Positions 14,721-15,807 of a DNA stretch of 15,807 bases are shown here, piece by piece. How positions within the stretch are numbered: position 1 is the first letter of the stretch; each line of letters opens with the position of its first letter. Position numbers and translations under genes: made by a program. The DNA lies in NCBI GenBank assembly GCA_027577415.1, contig JANBQS010000534.1, positions 1-15,807 of the forward strand. Reading direction: 5' to 3'. This DNA is from Coemansia sp. RSA 922. Taxonomy: Eukaryota; Kickxellomycota; Kickxellomycetes; Kickxellales; Kickxellaceae. Under the pieces are notes generated by a model, which did no database searches, was not told the origin of the DNA, and saw only the letters and a list, made by a program, of their open reading frames with translations.

Positions 14721-14960
14721 AAGAGACAACCTCTCCCGAATTTGTAATCAAAAAGCTAATTCAAGCATACACATTTGATTAATAGTGGGCGGAAGTTTGT
14801 ATTATTTTAATCCAATGCAAGTGAAAAGTATAAGTGATTTTTTGTAATGTAGATGCCGAGAGACCAGTGAGTCGACCCAAAAGAAACTGTTTACGAGACG
14901 GAGCCGCTTTCTGATACGCGTGTGATATAAATACTGTGACGATGCTTGAATATAAAAAAC

Positions 14961-14980
14961 AGACACTAGGATGAGTGTCT
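14961..14980. repeat. 7-bp inverted repeat
   Basis: AGACACT (14961-14967) and AGTGTCT (14974-14980) are reverse complements around AGGATG. The function is unknown. Confidence 0.45.
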
Positions 14981-15017
14981 AGGTAGATGCGTAAGATAAA
15001 CAAATGATGCTTGGGAG

Positions 15018-15031
15018 TGACCGCGCGGTCA
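15018..15031. repeat. 14-bp GC-rich perfect palindrome
   Basis: TGACCGCGCGGTCA is its own reverse complement and stands out in an AT-rich, purine-biased flank. It may be a site for a dimeric factor; AATAAATAATAAAA and an eight-G run follow immediately. Confidence 0.5.
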
Positions 15032-15695
15032 ATAAATAATAAAAGGGGGGGGAGGAGGGTATGGCACAATTCACATAGGTGCACAAAACTCATTAATCGT
15101 CAAGGTCGTTAGCATAAAAAAGAGGGACCGTCCATGTTATCGCGAATACGTTGACCAGAACCAGCTGTAATAAACGAACGGAAACGGGGAAAACTCGGTG
15201 GAACGATCGGGGTTTCTTTTGAACGCGCAAAAAGGAGTCCAAAAATACCAAAAGAATAAAGAGAAGAAGAATGCGAAACGATTTTTGTTTCCTAGTGTGG
15301 AAGTAAGCTAAGGGGGGCTGTGATATGTGTGCGCTAGTTCGCGACAAGTAAACAGGGGGGAGTAAACGAATATCCGACGTCGTCAAAAAAGGCGAATTTG
15401 TGCAGTCTGAGCACCAAAAAAGAAACAAAAATGTCGACGGTTACGTCCGTAAGAAGAAAGAAAAAAGCAGGCAATAGAACTCCATGGTTATTATCTTTGG
15501 AAAATGGGTCCTTGAGCGGGTTAAAAAAAATGCGGGTAAGCATGCGAGTAAAAAAGTATTTGAAATGCTGTATTTGCCTCCTTACCACCAGCGAAATAAA
15601 GGCAGAGAGGATGTAGGTGACACTGGTGGCAGAAGGCAAAAGATACAATGGATACGAGAGAAAAAAAGGAATGGTGACGGGGGGGAATTGCTTGG

Positions 15696-15704
15696 CCTTT
15701 TATA
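15696..15704 (-). promoter_or_regulatory. Candidate minus-strand TATA box near right edge
   Basis: Read on the minus strand this is TATAAAAGG, followed leftward by a pyrimidine-rich leader (C-run, then CTTTTTTTCTCTC), the same style as the other promoters here. No convincing ORF follows, so either the first exon is short or the RNA is non-coding. Confidence 0.35.
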
Positions 15705-15807
15705 TGTTTTTAGTCGCTTCAGAGAAGATTACCCCTTGCTTCCGCGTAAAGGAAAAGTAGGGATAGGTAAGGGACTTTACAGAAAGGTAAATAGTAGATC
15801 CATATCC

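Larger units (their letters stand above)
14444..15807. other. Right-flank region without a supported gene
   Basis: After the NmrA promoter I cannot support a gene. Open frames here lack domains, and most lack an ATG. Contents: an ATGCATG palindrome cluster (14688-14720), a + strand TATAAATA (14926-14933), a 7-bp hairpin (14961-14980), a 14-bp palindrome (15018-15031), four G-runs on the + strand (15045-15052, 15312-15317, 15355-15360, 15679-15685), and a minus-strand TATA-like TATAAAAGG (15696-15704). Two weak starts exist: ATG at 15431 (+), in a good A-rich context and followed by GTAAG-type strings at about 15449 and 15535; and ATG at 15543 (-), opening 69 hydrophobic codons about 150 bp after the minus TATA. 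The region is probably leader, intron or promoter of a gene off the right edge. Confidence 0.45.

Noticed and set aside
14779..15648. Minus-strand frames of about 104-111 codons in the right flank as genes
   Set aside because: They mostly lack an ATG start, are rich in Phe/Leu/Ser as expected from a pyrimidine-rich strand, and show no domain.
1..15807. tRNA, rRNA, transposon, terminal repeats or CRISPR array
   Set aside because: I looked for tRNA box sequences, transposase or reverse-transcriptase motifs, long terminal repeats and regularly spaced repeats and saw none that hold up.

Overview
This is nuclear DNA from a fungus, most likely an early-diverging one. Kickxellomycotina or another Zoopagomycota is my best guess, at low confidence. 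The reasons are long intron-free eukaryotic genes, fungal-type promoters (TATA boxes plus long T-rich leaders before the ATG), an Argonaute, an Mdm1/SNX-RGS protein and secreted AA9-type proteins. I see no bacterial operon structure, no rRNA or tRNA, no transposon and no CRISPR array. I call eight protein-coding genes.

Left half (1-7687). A complete Argonaute gene (539-3070, +) runs tail to tail into a large sorting-nexin gene of the Mdm1/SNX13/SNX14/SNX25 type (3080-6925, -). Only 9 bp lie between the two stop codons, so the mRNA ends must overlap as antisense RNA. The sorting-nexin gene shares a 366-bp divergent promoter with a small coiled-coil protein of unknown function (7292-7687, +). 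That promoter holds two CACGTG E-boxes, a nested inverted repeat and a TATA box.

Middle (about 7.9-13.5 kb). Four tandem genes on the + strand (8088-8816, 9683-10414, 11336-12064, 12716-13417) encode secreted proteins of 233-243 aa. They look like AA9 lytic polysaccharide monooxygenases in overall pattern: signal peptide, DxxCR block, GPC strand, an IP..xPGxYxLR strand and an FYxxC strand. All four lack the N-terminal histidine and the second histidine of the copper-binding histidine brace, and also the second-sphere histidine. Genes two and three are the youngest duplicates: their signal peptides are nearly identical and about 700 bp of promoter was duplicated with them. A T/A-rich ATGGCG element recurs upstream of all four, and CTTTGAA/TTCAAAG motifs cluster in the promoters. 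This array is the best candidate for an undescribed system: an expanded, non-catalytic LPMO-like secreted family.

Right end (13.5-15.8 kb). An NmrA-like NAD(P)-binding protein gene (13508-14443, -) converges on the fourth array member. It is followed by about 1.36 kb in which I cannot support a gene. That stretch has a TATA box for the NmrA gene, an ATGCATG palindrome cluster, a 14-bp GC palindrome and purine-rich G-runs confined to the + strand. It may be the promoter, leader or intron of a gene beyond the edge.

The genes do not form an obvious single pathway. The only functional cluster is the tandem AA9-like array.
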